A stretch of DNA of 64,000 bases. Source: Sipunculus nudus (lineage: Eukaryota > Annelida > Sipuncula > Golfingiida > Sipunculidae). Below are positions 35,766-46,540 of the stretch, piece after piece (position 1 is the first letter of the stretch; the number at the start of each line of letters is the position of its first letter). Position numbers and translations under genes: made by a program. Under the pieces are notes generated by a model. The model did not search any database, was not told the DNA's origin, and saw only the letters and a program-made list of their open reading frames with translations. The DNA lies in the NCBI GenBank assembly GCA_026874595.1, contig CM049311.1, positions 12,119,676 to 12,183,675 on the forward strand, written 5' to 3'.

Positions 35766-37210
35766 TTTGATGGTCTTTTCCAATTTGACTGTCATAAGCG
35801 TATTTTTACTAATTTGGTGTTTTGGCAGGCGCATGCCTTATTTTAGTATGTCACGAAGCAGATGCAAAATAAGGCTATTAATGACATATTTGTCATGTTC
35901 ATTGTAAAATACTTTAGTTATCAGCTGCTATTCTTACATTTGACGAGATTTTCTTGAGTCTGTCTTGGTGAATTAGCAAAAGGACACCAATGGTTGATTC
36001 ACTATGAATAATAAATATTCGCTATATTTTATAAAAATAAAATACAAATAAGTCAATAGTAGTAAATGAACTCGTATATGTATATGTATGTGTGTGTGAA
36101 TATTCATGTTAATGATACAAAATAATCAATATAAAAGCTTTCATTTTTATGTAATGATACAATGTTCTACGTCAATCTTTAACGCCTATTCCTATTTTTC
36201 CTTATTATTTTACAGATTCGATAAAGATGTGAAGTTAAGGCATATCGTATAAAAATGGCACTCACACAAGTGATCAAAACTGAAAATGTCCACAGTTCCC
36301 GGAAGCTGTCCTAGATTTCGTTCAAAATCTGCGACCTTTCTTTAAAGGTCAATACCGCTGGACTAATTTATTAACCTTCCACGGTTTCAGACGTTTCCAT
36401 AAGTTTCGTTAAACGTTTACCATCACGACATAGAGATCATCGTTGTCATTTCTATTTGTCGACGTGTGAACGTACCGGGGGGTATCCTGGTTGCTGATAA
36501 ACTGCGAATCAGCCGTGAGCGTGATTGTCTCTCAAGTCCATGCTAAAGCTGTTTGCCCCTGCAACACGCCCCACGACCAATTTTATCCAGCACATGTACA
36601 CCGAATTATCTGTCAAACAGCTGACTCTGTGATGTTCATCAACTCAGGGGGCAATCTATCATTGTGCTAACAAAGCATTTTATTAACATTCTTTTGAATA
36701 TTTAACTATTAGAATTTTTAAAATTAAGAAAACGGATGTGGTGAGTGCAAAAACGTCATCCTACGTCTCGTTGTGGTAACAATTAAAGCTACACTGCTTG
36801 TTTGCAATGCTTCAATACGTTTATCCCCTGCGTCTGTATCGTTTAAAGACAACATTTTAAGGTGTACATGCAATCTTTTGCTGTCACAAAACATAAGTAA
36901 TTTAAATTCCTTCGCATTTACACACATAGGTAAACAGGATATAAATGACATATTAACCATAATATGATTATCGAGAGGTGCAAACAGGAACGGTTTTTCG
37001 GTGAATTAGACCGATGATCAATTATGATGTTTGCAATCGCCTCACGGTCATTCCCCCCCCCCCCCCCGCAACCCATAGAAAATGAGCAAACATATCCTGA
37101 AAACCAACCGCAAACATTAAGAGTTGAAAAAAAAGAAGAAGAACAGAAATAAGTAGTTGATAGTTTTCCGCAAGAAAGTTCACTATCCCACCCTCCTCCT
37201 GATGATCCAA
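35766..37210 (+). repeat. Macro-unit module U1, copy 4
   Basis: Partner of 12650-14115 in the segmental duplication. The poly(C) run at 37053-37067 is expanded compared with the interrupted tract in the partner. Confidence 0.85.
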
Positions 37211-37849
37211 ATATTTATATATTACAAATCTCCCAGAAGTTCTTATCGCTCAGCACACTTGGATCTGCGCCAATTTTAACTGTGACGATTCCAAGCACAC
37301 CGTATTATGTTAAAGCAGTGGTTAATGAGACAAATTCATAACGAGTGCAATAAAATGTGTGGCTACCGCCTGATTGAATTATGAATACTTGAGAGTTTTG
37401 CATTATGAGAAGAGTCATATCCAGCTGTCAGTCACATGTGGTTTATAGAACCTTTAGAATCTGCACGCGTGACCAGAGTCAATGGTTTGATTATCACGCC
37501 GTATGGTTCCATAAATTGTATTGACAAAGACCTAAGTATGGTATGTATAAAGAAGATTATTGGGAACCATATTGAATTTCCAAATGAATGACCGCGGTAT
37601 AAAGAAGACATTATTTCATCAATATATCCTTTTTTTCAGAGAGGGATTGCGATTGACGGCAATAAGTGTAACTTTTCTAAATGATTACTAAGGCTTTACT
37701 TTGAAATAAAACGGGTAAAGTTCAGGAACATTGACTCTTACACGAAAAAGACAATTAGATAATGTTTGTAGTTGGACTCCACGGAGTAGGAAACGCATGA
37801 CCTGAAATTATTATGAGAATAACAGAAGTATATCTGTGGCACAGATCTA

Positions 37850-38335
37850 GTATGTCCCTGTCTATTGTTAATGTAGTCCTTGTGTCGTTGCTGCTAGTTT
37901 GTTGTCTGTGCCTCGAATTATTTTCGTTAACATTATAAAATCATGATCGTCTCAGTGATCTTCAAAAATGCAAAAAGGTCATCTATATTCGAACTTTACC
38001 GAACCCTACTTGAGTTTGATCAATTCTGCTAGTTTGACGATTCTATCACAAATTGTTTCAAGTCATTGTGTTAACATCATGTAAGAATTATCACCCCGTT
38101 ACTTTGAAAAATGTGTTAAGGTTATTCATATCCAAAGCTGACCTAGCCCTTTATGAGGTGGTTCAATACTGCAGGTTTTGTGACTGTGCCCCGCATTCTT
38201 TTTAAGTAATTGCGTCAACATTATTTTAGCATTATCGTCTCTGTGATCTTGAAAAATTCGTCAAGGTCTTCCGTGTTTGTCCTTGACCTAGCTCATCATG
38301 AATTGCATCAATGGTGCTAGAATTGTGCCTTATTA
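37850..38335 (+). repeat. Family B units without terminus
   Basis: These are the same tandem units as 14740-15240, but they stop at the 1.6-kb gap, so the GACGG-rich tail and hairpin are missing. Confidence 0.7.
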
Positions 38336-38630
38336 TTAGGCCTACTATTAATAACATACTTTTAAACCACACGCCATGTAATTATGTTATCATTCGTTTG
38401 TTTAAAGAGCGATTCAACAAACGTTATTGTATATCATTTTCCCTTATGCTGCTTGGAGAAACAAAACACCAGAAATGACAAAGTTTATTTGTAACATGTC
38501 CTTATATTGGGAGCAGAAATGCACAGGTAATAGTAATTATTTTTTAATGTTCAATTTTATCAAAGTGCGTGTCATAAATGGCAACACGGAAACTGTGACA
38601 TAATTTGATGTAACATGTAAGGCATTAATG

Positions 38631-38813
38631 AACGAGAGCACCGCAAAGGTGTATTATACGCTCGTCGTTTAATCGGTGACCCCTGGCCTCATTAAATATG
38701 TGTTGGCGTTCCATCAAAGACCCGGTAAGTTATCGCGGCGACAGGAATAGGTAACGGACGGACGGACGGTGGGTATACCATAATACTCCCGTCATATGAC
38801 GGGCGTATAAAAA
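38631..38813 (+). repeat. Tandem-unit element, family A, shortest copy
   Basis: It starts AACGAGAGCACCGCAAAGG. It contains CCGGTAAGTTATCGCGGCGA and GGACGGACGGACGGTGGG, and ends CCCGTCATATGACGGGCGTA, which includes the perfect palindrome CCCGTCATATGACGGG. It is the duplication partner of 17151-17400 with an internal deletion. Confidence 0.75.
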
Positions 38814-38866
38814 ATAAGAACAACATACTGCACAAAACCATGCACATGAATATAGACAATGCAGGT

Positions 38867-38868
<2 letters not shown>

Positions 38869-38897
<29 letters not shown>
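38869..38897. repeat. (TA)n microsatellite
   Basis: Short TA run not present at this place in the partner copy. Confidence 0.93.
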
Positions 38898-38903
<6 letters not shown>

Positions 38904-39517
38904 CTGATCTGATTTAGCTCAACATTTATGCGCATGATCGTCTTGAAACTGACTTTTAATGCCAGGTTTCTTTTAAATAAGAAAACATGTAATATGTAAC
39001 ATATAATACTCCATTTATATTCAACTCTAGGAAAATTTCTTATCGAAAGTGATGGTTTATAAATTATAAATAATGAATAATGAGCATAATATACAGATGA
39101 GTAGATGACAGCATTATCCATATTTATTTATGATGTTTCACATCTAAGTATAATCTTTTGATGCGGCACTTTGTACATCATTGACATAACGCGGATAGAC
39201 TGTTGGGGTAAAAACAAAGATAAGAAATGGCAATTCTTATTATATGCTATGTCTTATCGTCTTGAACCACAAGGCAAACTAACATCTCCAGTAAGTTCAA
39301 CAAACAGACGGAACGAAACAAGACGCCAATACCAGGCAATACCATTGTGTCATGCAATGTAAAGTTTATAATTAATAAGGAACACTAGAAAAATGAATAT
39401 GAGGTCATATTGAAGAATTTTTAACAGTGTGAGATTTGACCATAACAGCACTATAAAACTTTTACTCATATCTCAGAACCTGAATGATGCCAGTTCATAT
39501 CTGACAAATGAATAGAC

Positions 39518-39650
39518 AGGCCCAGTCCATGAAATATTTATGACTTAATTGTTGCTTCTGACAGAGATATCAAACGTACCCGCGTTGTATCGCACTTAGT
39601 ATAGGAACCGCCATCTTGCGGCAACTCATATAACTAATCTTATTTATGGA
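39518..39650. mobile_element. Short inverted-repeat element (MITE-like)
   Basis: CCCAGTCCATGAAATATTTA near the start is inverted relative to TTATTTATGGACTGG near the end. The enclosed 100 bases include GGAACCGCCATCTTGCGG, itself a partial palindrome. It begins exactly at the right border of the segmental duplication. No target-site duplication was established. Confidence 0.4.
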
Positions 39651-40170
39651 CTGGTAATCTTAGCCGGTTCCCGGATAGTCACCACCACACATCACTGCCT
39701 TGCAGAATTAAGGTCTTTTCCAGTGACGTCAGCAGTGGTCTTTCCCAAATCTTTTTCAAAACCAAGATGGTTCATTCAGTCATCGCCTATTCCGGGCTTC
39801 CAATTGGTTACTAATATTCCCATTTATATTGTCTTAATATTTTTAGGCCATCGCTTATGTTGAGTTCGGCGAGACTTTAAAGTACAATAACCCTCATCCT
39901 TAGTGTTAACGTTTATCGGACCACCAGTCTTGACAGTAGGCATAACAAACTCTGGCTCAGCCAATCAGCGCGAGGTATTCAGGTGCACCCGTGACAAGCG
40001 CAGTCAAAATGTACCAGCTGACTGAAACGATCACGATTCGCGAGTCGCAATTTGACTAATTATTTGACGAACATGATATTCGTTAAGCAAAAAATATCAT
40101 AGGACACGAAGGTCCATGTTAGGAAAACCTGAATACATGATTTCAGTGCGAATGTTAAAAAAGCCACGGT
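39651..40170. other. Less AT-rich DNA upstream of a site cluster
   Basis: No exon is recognised. Its composition resembles the following 400 bases more than the sequence to its left, so it may belong to the same element. Confidence 0.35.
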
Positions 40171-40475
40171 CTCACTGAATCGTACGACTGTTTATTCGTG
40201 CGATTTACCAACAATCAGGTAGTCGCATGACCAGTCTCCACAAATATGTCCTGATGCTGAAATGGTCATTAGTACTTGATACTGGTGGTAGGTAATCGTA
40301 CGACTGGTTGCACGATCAATCAGAACAATGATGATCGGTCGCAAGATCAGTTATGTGACAAGTCGTTACGATTAATATTGATCGTACGACAAGTCTCAGT
40401 GACTAGCGACCAATCGTACGATTTGCCGTAATGTCCTGCGACTATTCGTTCAACTGGTTGTGCCACCGATCGTAT
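40171..40475. repeat. Cluster of TCGTACGA palindromic sites
   Basis: Four exact copies of the 8-bp palindrome TCGTACGA occur near 40180, 40295, 40382 and 40413. There are also several one-or-two-base variants, such as TCGTGCGA, GTCGCATGAC, GTCGTTACGA and GATCGTA, within about 300 bases. Most lie in a wider AATCGTACGACTGG-like or CAGTCGTACGA-like context. Clustered palindromes next to a reading frame suggest binding sites for a DNA-binding protein, for example subterminal transposase sites; this is inference. Confidence 0.6.
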
Positions 40476-40544
40476 TGATATATATTCCTGGGCCCGATAT
40501 CAGCCCCAGGCATTCGTTCGCTAGATCCTGTACAGAACAGTGAT

Positions 40545-40805
40545 ATGCTTCCTAGAAAAGGAAAAGGGCGTGGCAAGGGCCGGAAACAGCTTGTTTGCAA
40601 CACCGCGGCAGAAGCTGTGCTAGCAGAAATCTACAAAGCACCCATGGCAGAAGAAGATCCGCAGCCTGAATCTGTGAAGGAAACAGATGCCACCCAGAGT
40701 GCAGACTCAGCGGACGACATGGCCCTACAAAAGAAAAAGAGCCCGGATCTCGAGGCATCTGTGGAGCGGGGGGGGGGGGGGGGGGTGAACTCGAAAATTT
40801 TATAG
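40545..40805 (+). pseudogene. Short basic reading frame ending at a poly(G) run, unrecognised
   Basis: The 86-codon frame starts at an ATG about 70 bases after the site cluster. Its first 15 residues are strongly basic (Lys, Arg, Gly rich, like MLPRKGKGRGKGRK). Residues 20-75 are acidic and Ala, Ser, Glu rich and would be exposed and flexible. The codon use and composition look more protein-like than the surrounding AT-rich frames. It runs into an 18-base G tract (40769-40786), beyond which the sequence changes character, so it is probably a truncated first exon or transposon protein N terminus. I do not recognise a family and infer no function. Confidence 0.35.
40769..40786. repeat. Poly(G) tract at a sequence junction
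   Basis: An uninterrupted G run separates the basic reading frame from AT-rich DNA rich in ACGAG words. Its length may be unreliable in the assembly. Confidence 0.9.
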
Positions 40806-40920
40806 TTTTGTCGTTATCTCATTCATTAGGTGTACTTTAACGAGAAAACAGCGAGAATAAAACGAGAAAACAACGAGCGTAACTCGAAACCCTTCGTTGT
40901 TGTCTCGTTATATGTATCCA
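40787..40920. repeat. ACGAG-rich repeat with a strong hairpin
   Basis: AACGAGAAAACAACGAG (40861-40877) pairs with CTTCGTTGTTGTCTCGTT (about 40892-40909) over roughly 15 of 18 positions, with a short loop. AACTCGAAA occurs at both ends (40787 and 40881). It may be the terminus of a DNA transposon. Confidence 0.5.
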
Positions 40921-41057
40921 CATTTTAAGTAACAGCGTTAGCCTCTTTCATTGCCGTTTCTAATGAGGTTCTTTGAAGCAAGTAATGCCAATATTCCTAT
41001 ACTTTTCTGAATCTTGGCTAGTTGTGAGAGATTATAACCATTTCTTGGGCTTGGGAT

Positions 41058-41060
<3 letters not shown>

Positions 41061-41107
<47 letters not shown>
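41061..41107. repeat. (GA)n microsatellite
   Basis: Uninterrupted GA run. Confidence 0.97.
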
Positions 41108-41109
<2 letters not shown>

Positions 41110-41944
41110 TTTCCCCTAATAATCTCCCTGATATGTAAGCTGGTTTTAATGTGCATACATAAAAGCTTCACTTCACACGCAATACAAAGCGTTCCTCAAT
41201 TTACAAGATGGAAGTCTTTGTTAGTGTCCTGCTACCAAATCATGTTAACAAACTATAAACATTGTTTTAAAAGCAACTTTATGATGACGATTGAGACCGA
41301 AAGCAAAGGGAATACTTTTACATCAGTTTTGGAGGGACTGTATACGAGCTTATATTGTGAAGTTTCTGAATTATTCTTGTCAGTGTGAAAATGCCGAACG
41401 GCAAAGAAATTAAGCATTTTTTTTTTATTTTTGAAATTTCCGCCAATCGTAATCCGAAAAGGCCATCTGTAGGCAAACAATACGGAACTATATGAGATTA
41501 CAAACGGCAGGAGAAGGCATTGCTGGATTTACTTGTGCAAACAGCTACTTCTGGTCATTCTCAACACGGGTTCGTGTCCGGCGTTCATGTTGATCAAAAG
41601 ATGGTTTCACTTAATGGCTAGCAGGTATTAAGCGAGATTTGTAAAGCTCTAATATTTACGATGTGTGCTCTGCTACAGGATGTCTCAAAATGTCTGAAAG
41701 TTAGATAGCTCGTAACAATAAATTGCATATTTAGAAAAAATAGGCATTCCATGATGGTAGACCAAAAGCGATTTGGTTAAACATTCTTTAAAGGGGCCCA
41801 ATCACCTATAAAGCATGTTGAATAAACACGAAAAATAGATTTTGTACTTGCCAAAATATTCCCTTGAAATTATGCAAAACAGTGGACCAAAGGTGTAAAC
41901 ATAAACACAGCATATGCATCGCCGGGCCACAACATGTGTACACT
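41108..41944. other. AT-rich DNA, no recognised feature
   Basis: A plus-strand frame of 79 codons and a minus-strand frame of 75 codons overlap at 41149-41480. Neither has a recognisable domain. Confidence 0.35.
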
Positions 41945-42245
41945 AGGAGATGCCCTGACTGACTTGGCCTAAAAAAATGTAATACATGTTACCACTGGCT
42001 GAAACATCACGTTTGCGCCTCACATTCAGACTTCCGGTTAGACAGCCTTGTTATGGTAAAAAACAGAAACACACGGACTGTGTTTACAAACACGCGGAGT
42101 CATATAAAGTTATCAAACAACCGTAGACTGAGACTGAGACTGTGTGCCGGGATGGTGTAGGCCCGAAACTTTTGTAAAAAGTAAAACTGAATTGATAGTG
42201 TGAAAGAAAACTCATAATATAGCTTCTGATTATGTCCCTTAAATT
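41945..42245 (+). repeat. Dispersed repeat K, copy 1
   Basis: It matches 50480-50960 in order: GGAGATGCCCTGACTGACT, ATGTTACCACTGGCTGAAAC, CCTTGTTATGG-like, CGGACTGTGTTTACAAACAC-like, and AGCTTCTGATTATGTCCCTT. The other copy has about 190 extra bases in the middle. There is no coding signal. Confidence 0.65.
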
Positions 42246-42370
42246 CAAAACCTTTAATGTGTGTTTTTAAATTATGATTATTAGTATTATATTTATAATG
42301 AATAACATCAAAATGGTGTTGTATGGTGTTATAAATCCTGTTTTATTTCTAATTGTGAAACTGTAAAGGT

Positions 42371-42631
42371 TGTTTCCGTATGCGCGTGTATGTAGACTGG
42401 CAGACGTATATTTGTGTACAATGGTATCGAGCAGGCCTTCTACAAAAAAAGTGTGACGTGATTTTAGCCCGAATCCCTGAGTTCACGCAGATCCTATGCG
42501 TGAAAATCGCTACTGTGACGAGTTTCACGTATACACGCACATTCGCAAATACGATGAAGAATACATGGAAACACCCCAGTTGACGAATCATATATGAGCG
42601 ATGTTTTACACATATACGCGCACATGGAAAC
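42371..42631. mobile_element. MITE-like element with GTTTCC inverted ends
   Basis: GTTTCCGTATGCGCGTGTAT at the left is inverted relative to ACACATATACGCGCACATGGAAAC at the right (about 20 matching positions). The interior carries another ACATGGAAACACC and a GTATACACGCACATTCGC block. It is about 260 bases with no transposase frame. No clear target-site duplication was found by eye. Confidence 0.6.
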
Positions 42632-44040
42632 ACATCTATGCTTACGGTTGAAATGAACGCTTATTCTGAGATTATTATGTATGGGAGAAATAAAACACAT
42701 GCACATTTTCTACTTATATGTATACACATTATCCGTTCTACGTTTCAAAACTGAGATGTGATATCAGTATTATAAAATTTGTTTAAAATACGTTTTAACT
42801 AGTTTTATATTGTTTCAGGAAAACTATCTTTATTATGATTACATTTCCCTCGGTCATTTAAAATTGGTCCTATCGATAACTATACGTGATGGAACGTTTT
42901 GCAGTAAATTATATTTTATACCGATTTATTTATCGTGGATTTTACATACTCACTGTTCATTGCATAAATTACAGAATTAAATATTACAACCATGGACTAC
43001 ACAATGTCCATCTACAATAAGGGACTGAAGGGACATTCTCAGTTCGTCTTTTATTATATGGCTGATTTTGCCTCTTATTTTCCATTCTCATGCAAGCAAT
43101 ATAGATAAATGCAACACAACAAAAATATCCTTATACCGGTATGCATTTAGAAAATATTTGCACCATAATCAAGAGCAATTTTCCTCAGTTCATTAGTTTG
43201 TTAGGTGGTGTAAACCTTCATATGATTCGGAGTGTGGTCCAGGTATGCAGTGGCGGATAAAATACATGTATGTGTAATTTATATATATTACGACAATTTC
43301 CCTGTAATGTAAAATATGACCGGATTAGATTAAGAACACGGCAGCTTATATGTAAACATGAATTGACAAATCAAAAGACGATCAAAAGGGAATGTTTTAT
43401 ATATATTTGCAATGATTTCGTTTCCAGGCGAGGACACTTTTCCTTATGGTTTATAACGATTAACACATTTAATTCTGGGATACCCCAACTAAAATGTACG
43501 TGGTTGTTCTCCAGACCCAATCCGCGATTAGATTTTGTTATGAGACGGGTCGCTATATGATGCGACATTTTTTTTGTCCGATGTCCGATGAGGCTGGATA
43601 TGTTCCACAACCGAATAAAAGGAAACGGTACCTCATAAATCATAATTTTGACTCGATCCACAATCACGCCCGTACCGCATCCGCAACCCCTTAAAGGATT
43701 CGTAGTTCTGGGTATATATGTTAATATTTGAATGAGTTTAATGCTGTTTAATGCTTCTTTCCCAACTTTGAACAAGAAGCGATAAAAAAACCGAAGCCGT
43801 CATACATGTAATTAATATTTTACAATAAAAAATTTGTCTTCCGTTGTCGCACTACGAATAATGGAATTTTCATTCGCTTGTAGCTCTAAAATGTGTATTA
43901 CATAGAGACAAAGGTATAAAATATATAAAATATGCCATTATTACTCCAACAATACTAAAAAAAATACATAGATTTAAGAAGATCCAAGAGGCTACTCTTT
44001 TTACATGACTTACATTATCCGACGAAGAGCTCTGTACTCA
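42632..44040. other. AT-rich DNA with one unrecognised frame
   Basis: A minus-strand frame of 134 codons (43371-43775) is the longest feature. It overlaps plus-strand frames of 96 and 66 codons, has no recognisable domain and is not called as a gene. Confidence 0.35.
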
Positions 44041-44065
44041 ACCGAAGTCAGGTCGAGAGGTAATC

Positions 44066-44113
44066 GGGGATGGGGGTTGTGGGGGATGGGGTTGTGGGGG
44101 TGGGGGGTGGGTG
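44066..44113 (+). other. Potential G-quadruplex tract
   Basis: Successive runs of 4-6 G separated by 1-4 bases (GGGGATGGGGGTTGTGGGGG and onward) satisfy the usual four-run quadruplex pattern. It lies just beyond the 3' poly(A) end of the LINE fragment. Confidence 0.7.
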
Positions 44114-44211
44114 GAGCTGCCCAAGCCTTCCAACCTAAAGAAATGAAAACTAGGGAAATACACTGAATAACGCAACATGGCCGGTGTCTGCGTCTAGCAC
44201 CATGTTCTTCC

Positions 44212-45568
44212 TTTTTTTTTTTTTTTTTATTTAAATCGAAAGATGTCTCAGAATACTGTATACCATTTTCTTTTATTATCATTTTCATCATCGACATCTC
44301 CCGGAACTTGATATACAAACATGTACATGCATGCAATAACTACAAAGTGTCCATTAAGATAAGGGTATTTTCCTTAAAAGAAAACTAATTACATCGGCAG
44401 ATTAATGTCTCTCCATTTTTGTAAATGCGCTTTTACTGTATTATTTTTTTCCGCGACCAATCTTTCCATACTTTCGATGGTACACACTTTTTTTAAGAAA
44501 AAGGACAGAGGTGGGGTTTCTTTATCCCGGCTTTTGAATAACACAAACATATAAATCAATATAAAGATATCAATAAGCGGTTTCCTTTCATTTTCAACAT
44601 CACAACCAACATATACAATCTTTGGACAGAGTGCGGGTAACATGATTCCAAATTTTCCGGCCCACGTCTGAATTTGATTATAGAATGTAACAGCAACATG
44701 ACATTCACAAAAACGATGGACCGATGATTCAATATCAGTAAAACAATAAGAGCATTTATTGGTTTCAGATATTTTCCATGTAAATAACAATTCATTGGTT
44801 GCTAAAATATTATGCAGAATTTTAAATTGAAATTCACGCAGATACATATCACGAGTTGTATAGTACACATGAAGTGAAGCATCTTTCAAAGTTAATTTGT
44901 CGTTAAATAAATTTTGGAGTTTCTTTATAACTACTGGTTCTGATTTTTTATTTTGCAGAACATGGGTGTATAAATGCTTAAATCCCAACTTTGTCAACTC
45001 AACAATCTTACCACTGATTGGTATTTTCAGCTGATTTGAGACATAACTATTAAAATCTTGAATATCATTGTTATTTTTCAAGATTGTTATCCATTGCTGT
45101 GGTATTGCCTTTTGAATGGACATCCAGTATAGATACATTTTTTTGTATTCTTTGCTGGAACAGTCAACTATTTCTGATATATATTTTAAAGAGCCATCGG
45201 CGTTATATAGATGATATAGAAAACGTATCCCTATTTTATCTAGAAAACCAAAATAGACAGATTTTTTATCAACTTTGATGTATTGATTATTCCAAATTTG
45301 CTGCAGAATAACTACCTCCGCAGATTGTGGGTCAGTAGATGTATACTTATCCCAGACGGCGAAACAATGACTGTAGAATTTAGGAATTTTTCGTGTGATA
45401 CAACTTATATCAACATTAACCCCCATGATTTCTATACCACCCACTCTCTGTAGATAGAAATTAGGTACAACTGTGCTTTTTAAATTTGCCAAGTGTTTAA
45501 ACTCTGAGTGCTGTAGAAAACATGTAAGCATAACCGGCACACAGGTTCCCCTCGGCCAGAGTCCTTAG
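44212..45568 (-). mobile_element. 5'-truncated LINE (non-LTR retrotransposon) insertion
   Basis: The 383-codon frame at 44389-45540 is followed on the minus strand by about 160 bases of 3' untranslated sequence and an A run (T run on plus, 44212-44228). Only the region after the polymerase catalytic core is present, so the copy is strongly 5'-truncated, as is usual for target-primed insertions. The upstream border is near 45568, where the frame meets a stop. The target-site duplication was not determined. Confidence 0.8.
44389..45540 (-). pseudogene. C-terminal part of LINE ORF2 (post-RT region with zinc-binding motif)
   Basis: This is the longest uninterrupted frame in the window (383 codons) and it lies in a LINE. 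The residue 230-260 segment (YLREFQFKILHNILATNELL) followed by the Cys/His cluster C263-x2-C266-x8-H275 and C278/C280 is the typical reverse-transcriptase-associated zinc-binding module after the thumb of L1/Tx1-like elements. The last 100 residues are hydrophobic stretches then a charged tail, as in that family. The catalytic reverse transcriptase and endonuclease domains are missing, so it cannot move by itself. The open frame over more than 1.1 kb suggests a fairly recent insertion. Exact clade assignment is tentative. It has no relation to neighbouring host sequence. Confidence 0.82.
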
Positions 45569-46540
45569 TACAACCCCACCCCTTTTTAAGGTTCCCTGTC
45601 CGCCCCTGCATCTGTATGCACTCACTGCACATGTAGATATGCCACACTATTTAAATTTGTTGATGATTTTGATATTTTTGTTAATTTAAAACTTTTCTGG
45701 TTGTTATATCCTAATAGAAATATAATAATGATTTTCAGAGAGTGATTTTCACTTTCTTACACATTACCGATAGCCTAAAAGCTGCTTGAAATAATACATT
45801 CCGAGCGAGGGTTTTATGTCTAGATTGTAATTATATAACTTTACCTCTAACTTAGGTAAGGGTGGTGCTTACCGCCCCAACCTCCGGGTAAGATGCCTAT
45901 CCCTTGTAAAATACTCATGCATCGTAAAACCAAAAAATCAAGTATAAGATAAATCAAATATTTTACAGTTAGAAACAATTGTAAAGAACTACACTCAATT
46001 GCATCATATATCATTTGGTCAGTGTGAGAAGTAGTTTGTATTAAATAGAAAAAATAAATATTGAAACTTTCAATTCAAATTGGTGTTTATGCGGTTTCTT
46101 AATATTCCTTAACATTTTAGATCAATCTATAAGATTCTTTTGTTTGTCAAACAAAGACTATTTATTGCCCTCCCCCCCCCCCCTTTTTTTATTGTCAAAC
46201 ATTAAAACTCCATCATTTTGGGCATCTGGTCAGGATATCTAAGAACTGGCGAAACACAAAATTGTTAGACTATCACTGAAGCCATGCCTTTGGAGCTTAT
46301 CTCCAATATATAACTTTTTAAAACGAGCCACTAAATTTTTCTGAAATTCTGAAGGATTGATTGGGCCATCCATCTATTTGCATGTGGCTCGTGACTGTTA
46401 ATTCATATTTGCAAAATAGTAATTTGTCATTCTTGAATTATACTGCTGGTTATATGCGCTCTAATATGTGTCTTCTTGCAAAGTATGTAAGTATGGCCAA
46501 GAAGATGTGCAACGCAATTTTTTTCGGGAGTAAGCTAAAA
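45569..46540. other. AT-rich DNA with a poly(C) run
   Basis: A C run lies at about 46171-46183. No exon, RNA gene or element end is recognised. Confidence 0.4.

Larger units (their letters stand above)
33805..39515 (+). repeat. Segmental duplication, right copy (partner 10785-18065)
   Basis: This is collinear with the left copy in the same orientation, about 23 kb away. It differs by substitutions, small indels, a single rather than double TA array, and the absence of about 1.6 kb between 38335 and 38345. A short foreign segment near 33955-33995 repeats sequence from about 34730 (TATATCTTTAAAGTCACTCT). The copy ends where a short inverted-repeat element begins at 39518. Confidence 0.93.

Noticed and set aside
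43371-43775. A 134-codon minus-strand frame
   Set aside because: No domain, signal or splice support, and overlapping frames on the other strand are of similar quality.
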